A stretch of 64,000 bases of DNA. It comes from Arenibaculum pallidiluteum (GTDB taxonomy: Bacteria > Pseudomonadota > Alphaproteobacteria > Azospirillales > Azospirillaceae). Position numbers and translations under genes: made by a program. Positions 1-8,701 of this stretch are shown piece after piece (position 1 is the first letter of the stretch; every line of letters starts with the position of its first letter). The DNA lies in NCBI RefSeq assembly GCF_017355985.1, contig NZ_JAFIQU010000002.1:62001-126000 (forward strand), written 5' to 3'. Under the pieces are notes generated by a model. It ran no database searches. It had not been told where the DNA came from and worked only from the letters and a program-made list of their open reading frames with translations.

Positions 1-461
1 GTGTCGAGGCCCACAGGATCGAGACGGTGCCCTGGCTTCCCTCCAAGCGGGACCATCTGGCGCTCTATGGGCGCATCGACCTTTGCCTCGACACCTTTCC
101 CTATGCCGGGACCACCACCACCTGCGAAAGCCTGTGGATGGGCGTGCCCGTCCTCACCCTGGCCGGCGACAGCCACGTCGCGCGCGTCGGAGCGAGCCTG
201 CTGGGCACGCTCGGGCTTACGGATCTCGTCGCGACGGATCTCGATGACTACAAGGCCCGCGCGCTGGCGCTCATGGCCGAGCGTCCGCGCCTTGCCGCGC
301 TGCGCACCGAGCTGCGGCCGCGCTTCGCAGCATCGCCGCTGACCGACGCCGCCGGCTTTGCAGAGAGAATGGGCGAGGCCTTCACCACCATGTGGCGGGA
401 GACCGCCGCCGGCCCGGCGACGTCCCATGCCGCCCCCCTGCCCCTCCGGAGACAGACTTGA
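1..461 (+). CDS. TPR/SPINDLY-type GT41 glycosyltransferase, C-terminal fragment (cut by window start)
   Basis: The reading frame is open from base 3 and ends at TGA 459-461; the N-terminus lies outside the window. The visible ~152 residues are the end of a GT41 (O-GlcNAc transferase/SPINDLY) catalytic domain. They contain the nucleotide-sugar-binding segment LDTFPYAGTTTTCESLWMGV, closely matching LDPFPYNGTTTTCEALWMGV in the two other GT41 proteins nearby. GT41 enzymes move a sugar from a UDP-sugar to Ser/Thr (or Asn) of cytoplasmic proteins. The following gene starts inside this stop codon, so the two are probably translationally coupled. The sugar donor and the protein target cannot be read from the fragment, and TPRs are expected upstream but not seen. 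Confidence 0.85.
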   Translation, partial: VEAHRIETVPWLPSKRDHLALYGRIDLCLDTFPYAGTTTTCESLWMGVPVLTLAGDSHVARVGASLLGTLGLTDLVATDLDDYKARALALMAERPRLAALRTELRPRFAASPLTDAAGFAERMGEAFTTMWRETAAGPATSHAAPLPLRRQT

Positions 462-1639
462 CCGACCTCCGCCCCGCCGTCGAAGCCCTGAACGCGGGCA
501 CCCCGCAGACCGCCGCGGCAATCGCGCGGTCGGTCCTCGCCGGACGACCGGGCGATCCCGCGGCCCTCCAGGTGCTTGGCGCCGCGAGCCTCGCGCTCGG
601 GGACACCGCGTCGGCGGTCGACGCGCTCTCCGCGCTCGCGGCCGCGCGGCCGGCGGATCCAGTCGCGGGCTGCAACCTGGGCCTCGCCCTGCGCGCCCAC
701 GGCGACGACGCCGGCGCCGAGAAAGTCCTGGAGCGGGCGACAGCCCTGCCCGGCGCGCGGGCAGAGGCCTGGTTCGAACTCGGCATGCTGCGGCTTGCCG
801 CCGGGCGCCCTGCTGCGGCGCGGGCCTGCTTCGATGCAGTAAAGGATCATCCGCGCCTCGGAGCGGAGGCCGCGGAGAACGCGGCCCACTGCCGGCGCTT
901 CGGCGACCCCCTGCCCTCTCCCGCCGCCGCGGCGCCACTGGTCTCGGTCGTGATCCCCTGCTTCAACCATGGAGCCTTCGTCGAGGAGGCTGTCAACTCG
1001 GCGCTGGAGCAGGGCTACCGGAACGTCGAGGTCGTGGTGGTCGAGGGCGGCAGCACCGACGGGACCTCGGCCGAAGCGGTGCGGCGACTCTCGCACAGCC
1101 GAGTCCGGACACTGTTCCGGACGGCGCCGACCCCCGCGGGCGACAACCGCAACCACGGCATCGCGGCCGCGCGCGGCAAGTATGTCTGCTGCCTGGACGC
1201 CGATGACCGGCTCGCCCCCGACTGCCTGGAGAAGGCCGTCTTCTGGCTGGAGGAGCTTGGCTACGATATCGTCGGCTTCGGCGCGCAGGAGTTCGGCGGC
1301 GGTGCCCGACGCCGGAACTTCAAGCGCAACCCGACCACCGCGGATCTGCTGGCGGCGAACGAGTTCGTCATCTCAGCGGTGCACCGCCGGACCCTGTGGC
1401 AGCGCAGCGGCGGCTTCGTGGATTTCGACCGCTCGGCAGGGCTCGTGCACGAGGACTGGAACTACTGGCTGCGCCTGATGGCGCTTGGCGCCCGCGCGGC
1501 GAACCTGACCTGGGAGCGGCTGGCCCTGGTGCGCAACCACGAGGGCGCGCGACAGAGCCTCGACCCTGCCCATCTGCCGAAGGCCGAGCAGATCGCGATC
1601 ATGCGCGCGGCCAACCGCGATGTGCTGCCGGGCGCCTGA
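458..1639 (+). CDS. TPR-GT2 glycosyltransferase
   Basis: A 393-residue protein. The TTG start at 458 overlaps the upstream TGA and has GGAG at 448-451; the longer in-frame ATG at 392 lies deep inside the previous gene. The first ~140 residues are TPR-like helical repeats (e.g. AALQVLGAASLALGDTASAV). From about residue 150 a GT2-type GT-A domain begins with VSVVIPCFNHGAFVEEAVNS, followed by a metal-binding CLDADDRL motif and a later HEDWNYWLRL segment. GT2 enzymes transfer sugars from nucleotide-sugars. Fusion to TPRs and coupling to a GT41 gene suggest work on a protein or a shared acceptor. The substrate is unknown. It converges on the large minus-strand gene, with only 39 bp between the stops. 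Confidence 0.85.
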   Translation: MTDLRPAVEALNAGTPQTAAAIARSVLAGRPGDPAALQVLGAASLALGDTASAVDALSALAAARPADPVAGCNLGLALRAHGDDAGAEKVLERATALPGARAEAWFELGMLRLAAGRPAAARACFDAVKDHPRLGAEAAENAAHCRRFGDPLPSPAAAAPLVSVVIPCFNHGAFVEEAVNSALEQGYRNVEVVVVEGGSTDGTSAEAVRRLSHSRVRTLFRTAPTPAGDNRNHGIAAARGKYVCCLDADDRLAPDCLEKAVFWLEELGYDIVGFGAQEFGGGARRRNFKRNPTTADLLAANEFVISAVHRRTLWQRSGGFVDFDRSAGLVHEDWNYWLRLMALGARAANLTWERLALVRNHEGARQSLDPAHLPKAEQIAIMRAANRDVLPGA

Positions 1640-1650
1640 CCGCGCCGGGC

Positions 1651-1678
1651 TCAGCCGCGCCCACTCAGCCGCGCCCAC
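1651..1678. repeat. 14-bp tandem duplication between convergent genes
   Basis: TCAGCCGCGCCCAC occurs twice back to back (1651-1664 and 1665-1678). It fills almost the whole gap between the stop of the TPR-GT2 gene and the stop (TCA at 1679) of the minus-strand gene. It looks like a local slippage duplication. No hairpin or T-tract is evident. Confidence 0.6.
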
Positions 1679-4600
1679 TCAGCCCCGCGGTGCCAGCCCG
1701 TCGAGCGCTCGGGCCACCGCGGCGACCACCGCGTCCCAGTCGCCTGCCCGGGACTGGCGGAAGAGGCGCATGGTGGGGTACCAGGGCGTCGTCTCGCCCC
1801 CCAGCATCCAGCGCCAGTCCGGCACGTAGGGCAGCAACGTCCACACCGGCCGCCCAAGAGCGCCGGCAAGATGAGCGGCCGAGGTGTCGACGCTGACCAG
1901 CAGGTCGAGCTGCTCGATCAGCGCGGCGCTGTCCGCGAAATCCCTCACATGCTCGCCCATCTGCCGGAACTCCGGATGGGCCGCGAGGAAGGCCTGGTCG
2001 CCGGCCCGCACTCCCACCTGGACGCCCAGGAACTCGAACCGCCTGTCGGACAGAAGGGGAGCGAGGGAGGCAGCCGTCATGGACCGGTTGCGGTCGTTGA
2101 GATGCGCCGTGCTGCCGGACCAGACGAGGCCGATCCGGGGTCGCATCCGCGGGCCGAGCCGTTCGGCCCAGGGCGCCGCCCAGGACGGGTCCGTGCGGAG
2201 ATAGGGAATATCGGCCGGCACGGTCTCGAGGCGCGTCCCGAAGGCGCGCGGCAGGCTCAGCAACGGGACATGGAAGTCGCAGGCGGGCATGGGATCGCCG
2301 TTGCAAAGCAGCCCATCGAGCACACCAGCCCCCCTGAGGAGCCGCTCCAGTTGCGGCTGGCATGTCATGACCATGCGGCCGCCGGCCGCCCGCACGAGGG
2401 CACCGTACCGCAGGAACTGCAGGGTATCGCCGAATCCCTGCTCGGTGATCGCCAGCAGCGTCCGGCCGGCCAGGGACGTGCCGTCCCATCTAGGGCAGCG
2501 CAGGCGCGCGCGATCGAGCACGAGGCCGTGGTCGGGCAGGTTCAGCCGCGCCTCGTAGAGACGGAACCCCTCTGGAAGGTCCCCGCGCAGCAGCACGAAC
2601 TCGCTCAGATTTCGCTCGGCCTCGGCCAGGCCGGGCCGAATCGCCAATGCCTGACGCAGCGCCGCCTCGCCCTCGGCGTAGCATCCGCGGGCATGCAGCG
2701 CCTTGCCAAGGTTCACCAGCGCCGCCAGATCGCCGGGAGCCGCCGCAAGAGCGCGGCGCAGCAGGGTCTCAGCCTCTTCGATATCGCCGCGCCCCATCAG
2801 GACGACGGATAGATTCGACAGCGCGCTCGCATGGGCGTCATCGACCGCCAGGGCCTGCCGGAATGCCGCCTCCGCCTCCGCGAGGCGTCCCAGGCGGCGC
2901 AGGCAGAAGCCGACCCCGTTCAGAACGTCGGGGTGTCCCGGGACCTGCGCCAGCATCGGCTCCAGAACCGCCAGCGCGCCCGCGGCGTCGCCGGTCTGGG
3001 CCAAGGCCACGCCACGCGTGAAGGCATCGCTGGGCGAGGATTGGCCGTCCGGGGCTTCCGCGGCGGCGCCACCAGAGGTGCTACCGGCGGCTTGCGGCCG
3101 CCGGCCGGCGCGCGCGCACCAGCCGCGCCAGAGATCGCGCAGCGCCGCCTCCATGCGGCTGGCGAAGCCCCGGGCGTCGCACAGGGGTGCGGCCGCCATG
3201 CGGCTCCGCAGGCCGGCGCGCAGCGTGGCGAGCTCCTGGAGGTTCCCGGCCAGGCTCCTGGCCATCGCGGCATAGGCCGCCTCGTCGGGCGCGACCAGCC
3301 GGTCAAGCCCGAGGCCCCGCAGCAGGCTGACGCCCACGCGCCCGGCATGGCGCTCGCCCTCGAGGGTGAGCACGGGCACGCCCATCCAGAGCGCCTCGCA
3401 GGTGGTCGTGGTGCCGTTGTAGGGAAAGGGGTCGAGCGCCAGGTCCACTTGGCCGTAGGCGCCGAGATGTCCGTCCCTGTGCGGGATATGACCGAGGAGG
3501 TCCAGGCGCGCGGGATCGATCCCGTGGCGGGCGAACTGCGCCTCGACGTCGCGGCGGGTTCCCTCGTCCGCAAGCGGGCGGCTCTTCAGCAGCAGGCGGG
3601 ATCCCGGCGTCTCGGCCAGGATGCGCGACCAGACGCGCACCACCTCGGGCGTCATCTTGGCGAGGTTGTTGAAGGATCCGAAGGTCACGTACCCGCGCGA
3701 TAGGGCCGGCACGGGCCCGACTTCGGGCGCATCCGCCGGCGGCGCATAGCATAGGAAGCCGTCCTTCAGGCGGATCAGCCGCTCCCGGCTGAGCCGGTCG
3801 GCCACGGGCGCGGGATCCGTCACGGCATCCACGATGCGCGCGTCCATCGCCGCCATTCCGGTAGTGTTGGGATAGCCCAGCCAGGTCACCTGGACGGGCG
3901 CGGGCTTGCGCGCCAGCGCCGGCAGGCGGTTGTCGCCGGTATGTCCGGACAGGTCCACGATCACGTCGATCCCGTCGGCCCGGATCATCGTATCCATGGC
4001 GGCATCGCTCTGTCCGACCGTCGAGCGCCAGTGATCGGACAGCTCGCGTAGCCGGGCCGTGATCCCGTCGACCCGCCGCACCTCGGAATAGCAGAAGACC
4101 TCCATCCGTCCCCGGTCGCGCATCTCCAGGAGCGGGAGCAGGAAATGCGCGACCGAATGGCTCCTGAAGTCGGCCGAGACGAAACCGACCCTCAGGCGGC
4201 GCTCGGGATCCGGCACGTTGGCGTGGCCGGGCGCCGCCGCCGTCAGGCGATCCGGCGCCGCGGCCCAGTCCAGATGGGCGCGGTACACCTCCTCGGCCGA
4301 AAGGTCCGCGCCGTAGTTCAGGCACATCAGGAGGTTGCTCGCGACGCCGGGCGCGTCGGGCCGGAGCTCCAGCACGCGCCGGTACAGCGATCGCGCCTCG
4401 GCGAAGTCGCCCCGGTCGTTCAGCACGTTCGCGAGATTGTTCATCGCGTCGCTGAAGTTCGGGTCGATCTGGAGCGCGCGGCGGAGTGCGCTCCGGGCTT
4501 GGAAATAGAGGCCCCGTTCCTTCAGCGCGGTGCCGAGATTGCTGTAGGTCGGCGCGTAATCCGGCCGCACGGCAATGCCCGCGCGGTAGATCTCAGCTGC

Positions 4601-5344
4601 CTGGCCCGGCGCTCCGCGCTCGTAATAGGCGGTGGCCAGGTTGTTCAGGACCACCCCGGACAGCGGATCCAGCGACAGCGCCTTGCGATACGATGCGATG
4701 GCCTCGTCCAGCCGACCAAGGCGCTGCAGTGTGGAACCCAGCCCCTCGTGCGCGGCCGGCAGGTTCGGATCGAGCGCGATGGCACGCTCGTGAAGCGCGA
4801 CTGCCTCGGCCGGGCGGCCGAGATCGAGCAGCAGACGTCCGAGGCCGTTCAGCGTCTCCGGGTGATCAGGCCGGAGCGACAGCGCCTTCCTGTAAACCTT
4901 CTCGGCTTGGTCCTTGCGGCCGAGATCGGACAGGACGATGGCGAGGTTCTGAAAGCCGGAGGCGTTCGTCCCGTCGATGGTCAGCAGGCGCTGGAAAACC
5001 ACCAGCGCCTCGTCCAGCCGTCCCAGGGAGTGCAGGACCGCACCGAAATTGGCGAGGCAAGGCTTGTCGTCGGGATCGATGCGGACGGCATGGGCGAGGT
5101 GGGGCACGGCCTCCGCGGCCCGGCCCGCCTGGAACAGGAAGATCCCAGCGGCGTGGCGGCAGGCGGGGTCGTCGGGTGCCTGGGCAAGCGCGTGTCCGAT
5201 CACCTGGAGCGCCCGGTCCAGCAGGCCCGCGCGGGCGAGGGCGGCGGCCTCCTGCAGCAGCTGCCGCGAGGCCAGCTGCGGCCGGTCGGCGGGGGGACTT
5301 GCCATGCTCGAGATCGCCCCGCCAGCTTCCAAGTCCGTCCCCAT
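1679..5344 (-). CDS. Fused TPR-GT41-TPR-GT9-like double glycosyltransferase
   Basis: A protein of 1221 residues from ATG 5344; a GTG at 5377 and an ATG at 5305 are alternatives, and none has a convincing SD. Domains in order: TPRs (~30-345), a GT41/SPINDLY catalytic domain (~380-745; GFVSADFRSHSVAHF, WLGYPNTTGMAAMD, LDPFPYNGTTTTCEALWMGV), a linker (~745-775), a second TPR block (~775-935) and a GT9/heptosyltransferase-like domain (~950-1215; EQGFGDTLQFLRY, SVDTSAAHLAGALGRPVWTL). The GT41 part ends LWRGWCARAG, resembling MWQAWCASGQ at the end of the separate GT41 gene at 6695. This suggests two once-separate proteins were joined. GT41 uses UDP-sugars; GT9 relatives use ADP-heptose, and the heptose pathway is encoded in this window. 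It probably acts on proteins in the cytoplasm. It stands opposite to its neighbours and diverges from the GT4 gene at 5471. Confidence 0.88.
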   Translation of the reverse strand: MGTDLEAGGAISSMASPPADRPQLASRQLLQEAAALARAGLLDRALQVIGHALAQAPDDPACRHAAGIFLFQAGRAAEAVPHLAHAVRIDPDDKPCLANFGAVLHSLGRLDEALVVFQRLLTIDGTNASGFQNLAIVLSDLGRKDQAEKVYRKALSLRPDHPETLNGLGRLLLDLGRPAEAVALHERAIALDPNLPAAHEGLGSTLQRLGRLDEAIASYRKALSLDPLSGVVLNNLATAYYERGAPGQAAEIYRAGIAVRPDYAPTYSNLGTALKERGLYFQARSALRRALQIDPNFSDAMNNLANVLNDRGDFAEARSLYRRVLELRPDAPGVASNLLMCLNYGADLSAEEVYRAHLDWAAAPDRLTAAAPGHANVPDPERRLRVGFVSADFRSHSVAHFLLPLLEMRDRGRMEVFCYSEVRRVDGITARLRELSDHWRSTVGQSDAAMDTMIRADGIDVIVDLSGHTGDNRLPALARKPAPVQVTWLGYPNTTGMAAMDARIVDAVTDPAPVADRLSRERLIRLKDGFLCYAPPADAPEVGPVPALSRGYVTFGSFNNLAKMTPEVVRVWSRILAETPGSRLLLKSRPLADEGTRRDVEAQFARHGIDPARLDLLGHIPHRDGHLGAYGQVDLALDPFPYNGTTTTCEALWMGVPVLTLEGERHAGRVGVSLLRGLGLDRLVAPDEAAYAAMARSLAGNLQELATLRAGLRSRMAAAPLCDARGFASRMEAALRDLWRGWCARAGRRPQAAGSTSGGAAAEAPDGQSSPSDAFTRGVALAQTGDAAGALAVLEPMLAQVPGHPDVLNGVGFCLRRLGRLAEAEAAFRQALAVDDAHASALSNLSVVLMGRGDIEEAETLLRRALAAAPGDLAALVNLGKALHARGCYAEGEAALRQALAIRPGLAEAERNLSEFVLLRGDLPEGFRLYEARLNLPDHGLVLDRARLRCPRWDGTSLAGRTLLAITEQGFGDTLQFLRYGALVRAAGGRMVMTCQPQLERLLRGAGVLDGLLCNGDPMPACDFHVPLLSLPRAFGTRLETVPADIPYLRTDPSWAAPWAERLGPRMRPRIGLVWSGSTAHLNDRNRSMTAASLAPLLSDRRFEFLGVQVGVRAGDQAFLAAHPEFRQMGEHVRDFADSAALIEQLDLLVSVDTSAAHLAGALGRPVWTLLPYVPDWRWMLGGETTPWYPTMRLFRQSRAGDWDAVVAAVARALDGLAPRG

Positions 5345-5470
5345 CGAAATCCAGGCCTGACGCCGTTCGAGACGCACCCTGGCAGGCAGGTCTTGTCAAT
5401 TTCTTAATGGTTTGGTGACCAAAACCACGACCATTCCGCGTCACACAGGAACCAGGTTCCCGAGCCCAGC

Positions 5471-6637
5471 ATGAACCTGCCCCTCGCCTTCACCTGGAGC
5501 CTCTCGGAAATGCACGGCTGGGGCCTGGTGGGCGTCCATGCTGCGCTCTACCTCGCCGAGATCGGCGAGCCGCCGCTGCTGCTCGAGAAGCCGGCGCTGT
5601 CGACCCTGAGGCCGCTCAACCGCGAAAGGCTCGGCGGCTTGGTCTCGGGATACGAGCGCATGATGGCGCTGGCGGCGGCGCAGCCGGGCGGGACGCTGGC
5701 GATCGACGCCGACGTGCTGCACGCGCTCGGCAACGGCTTCGAAGCCGGCGGAAGCTCGGAGCGGTTTCGGGGACGCCACAGCGTAGCGGTCGTCGCCTTC
5801 GAGGACACGCGCATGGATGGCGCAATCAGGGCTCGCGCAGGCCAGTACGAGCGCATGATCGTCCACTCGACCTACAACAAGGCCCTGCTGGAGGCAGAGG
5901 GGCTGCCGGACGTGCGGCTCACATTCCAGGGCATCGACCCGACCGAAATGGGGCCGATGGCGCCGTCGCGGCGGTTCGGCGACCGCTTCGTCGTCTTCTC
6001 GGGCGGCAAGCTCGAGTTCCGCAAGGGTCAGGATATCGTCCTTGCGGCCTTCAAGCGCTTCCACGCGCGGCACCCCGACGCCCTGCTGGTGACCGCCTGG
6101 CACAATCCCTGGCCGGCCACCGCCATGAACATGGCGGAATCCCCGCTTGCCGCGGCACCGCCCCGGGTCGGCGCCGACGGGCGGCTCGACATCCGCGCCT
6201 GGGCTGCCGAGAACGGCGTGCCGCAATCGGCCTTCGTCGATCTCGGCTTCATCGGTCGCGACAGCATCGCGCCGGTTCTGGCGGACTGCCATGCGGCGGT
6301 CTTCCCGAACCGCTGCGAGGGCGCGACCAACCTGGTCGCCATGGAGGCCCTGGCCTGCGGCGTGCCGACCATCCTGTCTGCCAATACCGGGCATCTCGAC
6401 CTGCTGGGCCGCGACATCGCCTTCCCGCTCGCCGACCAGTCCATGGTGCCGGACGCCGCGGGTGCCCGGATCGGGTGGGGCGAATCCAGCGTGGACGAGC
6501 TGGTCGAGGTGCTGGAGACGGTGCGCACCGACACGGCCGAGGCGCGGCGGCGCGCCGAGCGGGCCATCACCTTCATGAAGACGGAGCGAACCTGGCGCTC
6601 CTTCGCGGAAAGCTTCGTGGCGGCTTGCCGGGGCTGA
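5471..6637 (+). CDS. GT4 family glycosyltransferase
   Basis: A 388-residue protein starting MNLPLAFTWSLSEMHGWGLV, with an AGGA at 5447-5450 well upstream of the ATG. It is a GT-B enzyme. The C-terminal donor-binding half begins with FVVFSGGKLEFRKGQDIV and contains the typical CEGATNLVAMEALACGVP acidic/glycine segment. The N-terminal half lacks the usual GGxxR-like opening and starts directly with short strand/helix elements. It is the first gene of the forward run that continues to 16 kb, which otherwise consists of TPR-linked transferases; this one has no TPR. It probably adds a sugar to a growing glycan. The donor and acceptor are unknown. Confidence 0.85.
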   Translation: MNLPLAFTWSLSEMHGWGLVGVHAALYLAEIGEPPLLLEKPALSTLRPLNRERLGGLVSGYERMMALAAAQPGGTLAIDADVLHALGNGFEAGGSSERFRGRHSVAVVAFEDTRMDGAIRARAGQYERMIVHSTYNKALLEAEGLPDVRLTFQGIDPTEMGPMAPSRRFGDRFVVFSGGKLEFRKGQDIVLAAFKRFHARHPDALLVTAWHNPWPATAMNMAESPLAAAPPRVGADGRLDIRAWAAENGVPQSAFVDLGFIGRDSIAPVLADCHAAVFPNRCEGATNLVAMEALACGVPTILSANTGHLDLLGRDIAFPLADQSMVPDAAGARIGWGESSVDELVEVLETVRTDTAEARRRAERAITFMKTERTWRSFAESFVAACRG

Positions 6638-6694
6638 CGGTTCCGCGGTCTGCCCCCGAAGCCAGCAGCCCCACACCGAGGACGAGTGACGCGC

Positions 6695-8701
6695 ATGAGT
6701 TCCCTGTCGCGCCAGCAGAGACGAGCCGCCCAGAAAGCCGCGGCGAAGGGCCGCCCGGTCGCCAGTGCCAGCATGTCCGCACCTTCCGCCGACGCTTCGA
6801 TCGCGACGCTCTTCGACAAGGCCGTCGCAGCGCACCATGCCGGCCGGCTCGACGAGGCCGAGGCGGCCTATCGCGAGATCGCGGCCAGGCAGCCCGACCA
6901 CACGGACGCACTGAGCAACCTGGGTGTCCTGCTGAAGGCGACCGGCCGCCTGGACGAGGCGATCGCGACCTACGAGCGCGCGCTGGCGATCCGCCCCGCG
7001 CCCATGGTCCTGAACAATCTGAGCTGCGCGCTGATGGAGGCCGGGCGCGCCGTGGAGGCGGTCGAGGCCGTTACGCGCGCCGTCGCCGGCAAACCCGACT
7101 ACGCCGAGGGGCATTACAACCTCGGCAACGCCCTGCGCCAGGCGGGTCGGTTCGACGAGGCCAAGGCCGCCTACCTCAAGGCGGTCTCGCTCAAGGCCGA
7201 TTTCGCCGCGCCGTGGAGCAATCTCGGCGACATGCTCAAGGGCCGCAACCAGTTCACCGAAGCCGTCGAGTGCTTCGTCAACGCGATCCGGCGCCAGCCC
7301 GGCCTAGTCGAGGCCTACAACAACCTCGCCGAGACGCTGAAGGACCAAGGCCGCCACCGGGAGGCCCGCCAGATCCTCGAGAAGGGGCTGGAGCTCGCCC
7401 CGGGCCATGCCGTGATGCGGTCCAACTACGCCTTCTGCCTGTGCTACATGGCCGATATCCCGCCGGAGCAGATCCTGCGCGAGCACGAGGCCTGGGGCCG
7501 CATCGTCGCGGCGCCGCTGGCGCGCGGCTCCCGCCCGTTCGCGAACCGCCCCGAACCCCAGCGCCGGCTGCGCATCGGATACGTCTCGCCCGACTTCAAC
7601 GGCCACTCGGTCAGCCATTTCTTCGAAGGCGTCCTGCGCCAGCACGACCGGGCCGCGGTCGAGGTCTTCTGTTATTCCAACGGCCAGGTGGTCGACGAGA
7701 CGACGGAGCGGCTGCGCAGGCTGGCCGACCACTGGCGGGTGATCCGCAAGGTCCCGGACGAGACGGTCGCGCGGATGATCGAGGCCGACGGGATCGACAT
7801 CCTGGTGGACCTGGCCGGCCACACGGCCAACCACCGGCTGACCGTCTTCGCCCGGCGGCCGGCCCCCGTGCAGGCCACCTGGATCGGCTATCCCAACACC
7901 ACCGGCATGGCGGCCATGGACTACCGCATCGTCGACGCGGTAACCGATCCGCCGGGAAGCGCCAACGCGCTGTGCACGGAAAAGCTCTGGCGCCTGCCCG
8001 ATACCTTCCTGTGCTACCGGCCGCAACCGGGAACACCCGAAGTGGCGCCGCTTCCGGCCGCGGTGGGCGCGCCCTTCACCTTTGGGTCCTTCAACAACCT
8101 CGCCAAGGTCACGGACCACGTAATCGCGACCTGGTCCGAGATCCTCCGGCGCGTCCCCGGCGCACGCCTGCTGCTGAAGGCGAAGCAGTTCCTGGACGGC
8201 GGCACCCGCGACCGGGTCGTCGCGGCCTTCGCGGCCCAGGGCATCGAGGCCGGGCGGCTGGTGCTGCTCGGCGCCACGGCCTCGCCGAGGGACCATCTCG
8301 CCCTCTATGGCCAGGTGGACCTGGCGCTCGACCCCTTCCCCTACAACGGCACCACGACCACCTGCGAGGCGCTCTGGATGGGCGTCCCGACGGTGACCCT
8401 GCTGGGCCGCACCCATGTGGCGCGGGTCGGAGCGACGCTGAACCTCGCCTGCGGCCTGGGTCACCTGGTGGCGCCGGATCTCGCGGCCTATGTCGAGACC
8501 GCCGTCGCCCAGGCGGCCGACACGGCCGGCCTTGCGGCGCTGCGCGCCCGCCTGCGCGAGCAGGTCGCGGCCTCGCCGCTGTGCGACGCTCCGCGCTTCA
8601 CCCGCAACCTCGAATTCGCCTACAGGGGCATGTGGCAGGCCTGGTGCGCGTCGGGCCAGGTGGCCGCGACGAGGCCGGCCGCGGAGGCCGTCCCGGCATG
8701 A
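6695..8701 (+). CDS. TPR-GT41 (SPINDLY/OGT-like) glycosyltransferase
   Basis: A 668-residue protein. ATG 6695 is chosen because GAGGA (6679-6683) is well spaced from it; the GTG at 6686 would be too close. After a basic head (LSRQQRRAAQKAAAKG) come about seven TPRs (~30-255), then a complete GT41 domain (~275-640). Visible motifs are GYVSPDFNGHSVSHFF with the two histidines, TWIGYPNTTGMAAMDYR, FGSFNNLAKV, RLLLKAKQF and LDPFPYNGTTTTCEALWMGV. GT41 enzymes with TPRs glycosylate Ser/Thr of cytoplasmic proteins, the TPR groove choosing the target. The stop overlaps the next start (ATGA), so the GT17 fusion protein is probably made in a fixed ratio. It is a paralogue of the GT41 parts at 1-461 and 1679-5344. 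Confidence 0.92.
   Translation: MSSLSRQQRRAAQKAAAKGRPVASASMSAPSADASIATLFDKAVAAHHAGRLDEAEAAYREIAARQPDHTDALSNLGVLLKATGRLDEAIATYERALAIRPAPMVLNNLSCALMEAGRAVEAVEAVTRAVAGKPDYAEGHYNLGNALRQAGRFDEAKAAYLKAVSLKADFAAPWSNLGDMLKGRNQFTEAVECFVNAIRRQPGLVEAYNNLAETLKDQGRHREARQILEKGLELAPGHAVMRSNYAFCLCYMADIPPEQILREHEAWGRIVAAPLARGSRPFANRPEPQRRLRIGYVSPDFNGHSVSHFFEGVLRQHDRAAVEVFCYSNGQVVDETTERLRRLADHWRVIRKVPDETVARMIEADGIDILVDLAGHTANHRLTVFARRPAPVQATWIGYPNTTGMAAMDYRIVDAVTDPPGSANALCTEKLWRLPDTFLCYRPQPGTPEVAPLPAAVGAPFTFGSFNNLAKVTDHVIATWSEILRRVPGARLLLKAKQFLDGGTRDRVVAAFAAQGIEAGRLVLLGATASPRDHLALYGQVDLALDPFPYNGTTTTCEALWMGVPTVTLLGRTHVARVGATLNLACGLGHLVAPDLAAYVETAVAQAADTAGLAALRARLREQVAASPLCDAPRFTRNLEFAYRGMWQAWCASGQVAATRPAAEAVPA

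Noticed and set aside
5394-5399. TTGACA on the minus strand as a promoter for the large TPR-GT fusion gene
   Set aside because: No acceptable -10 lies 16-18 bp downstream; kept only as a note.
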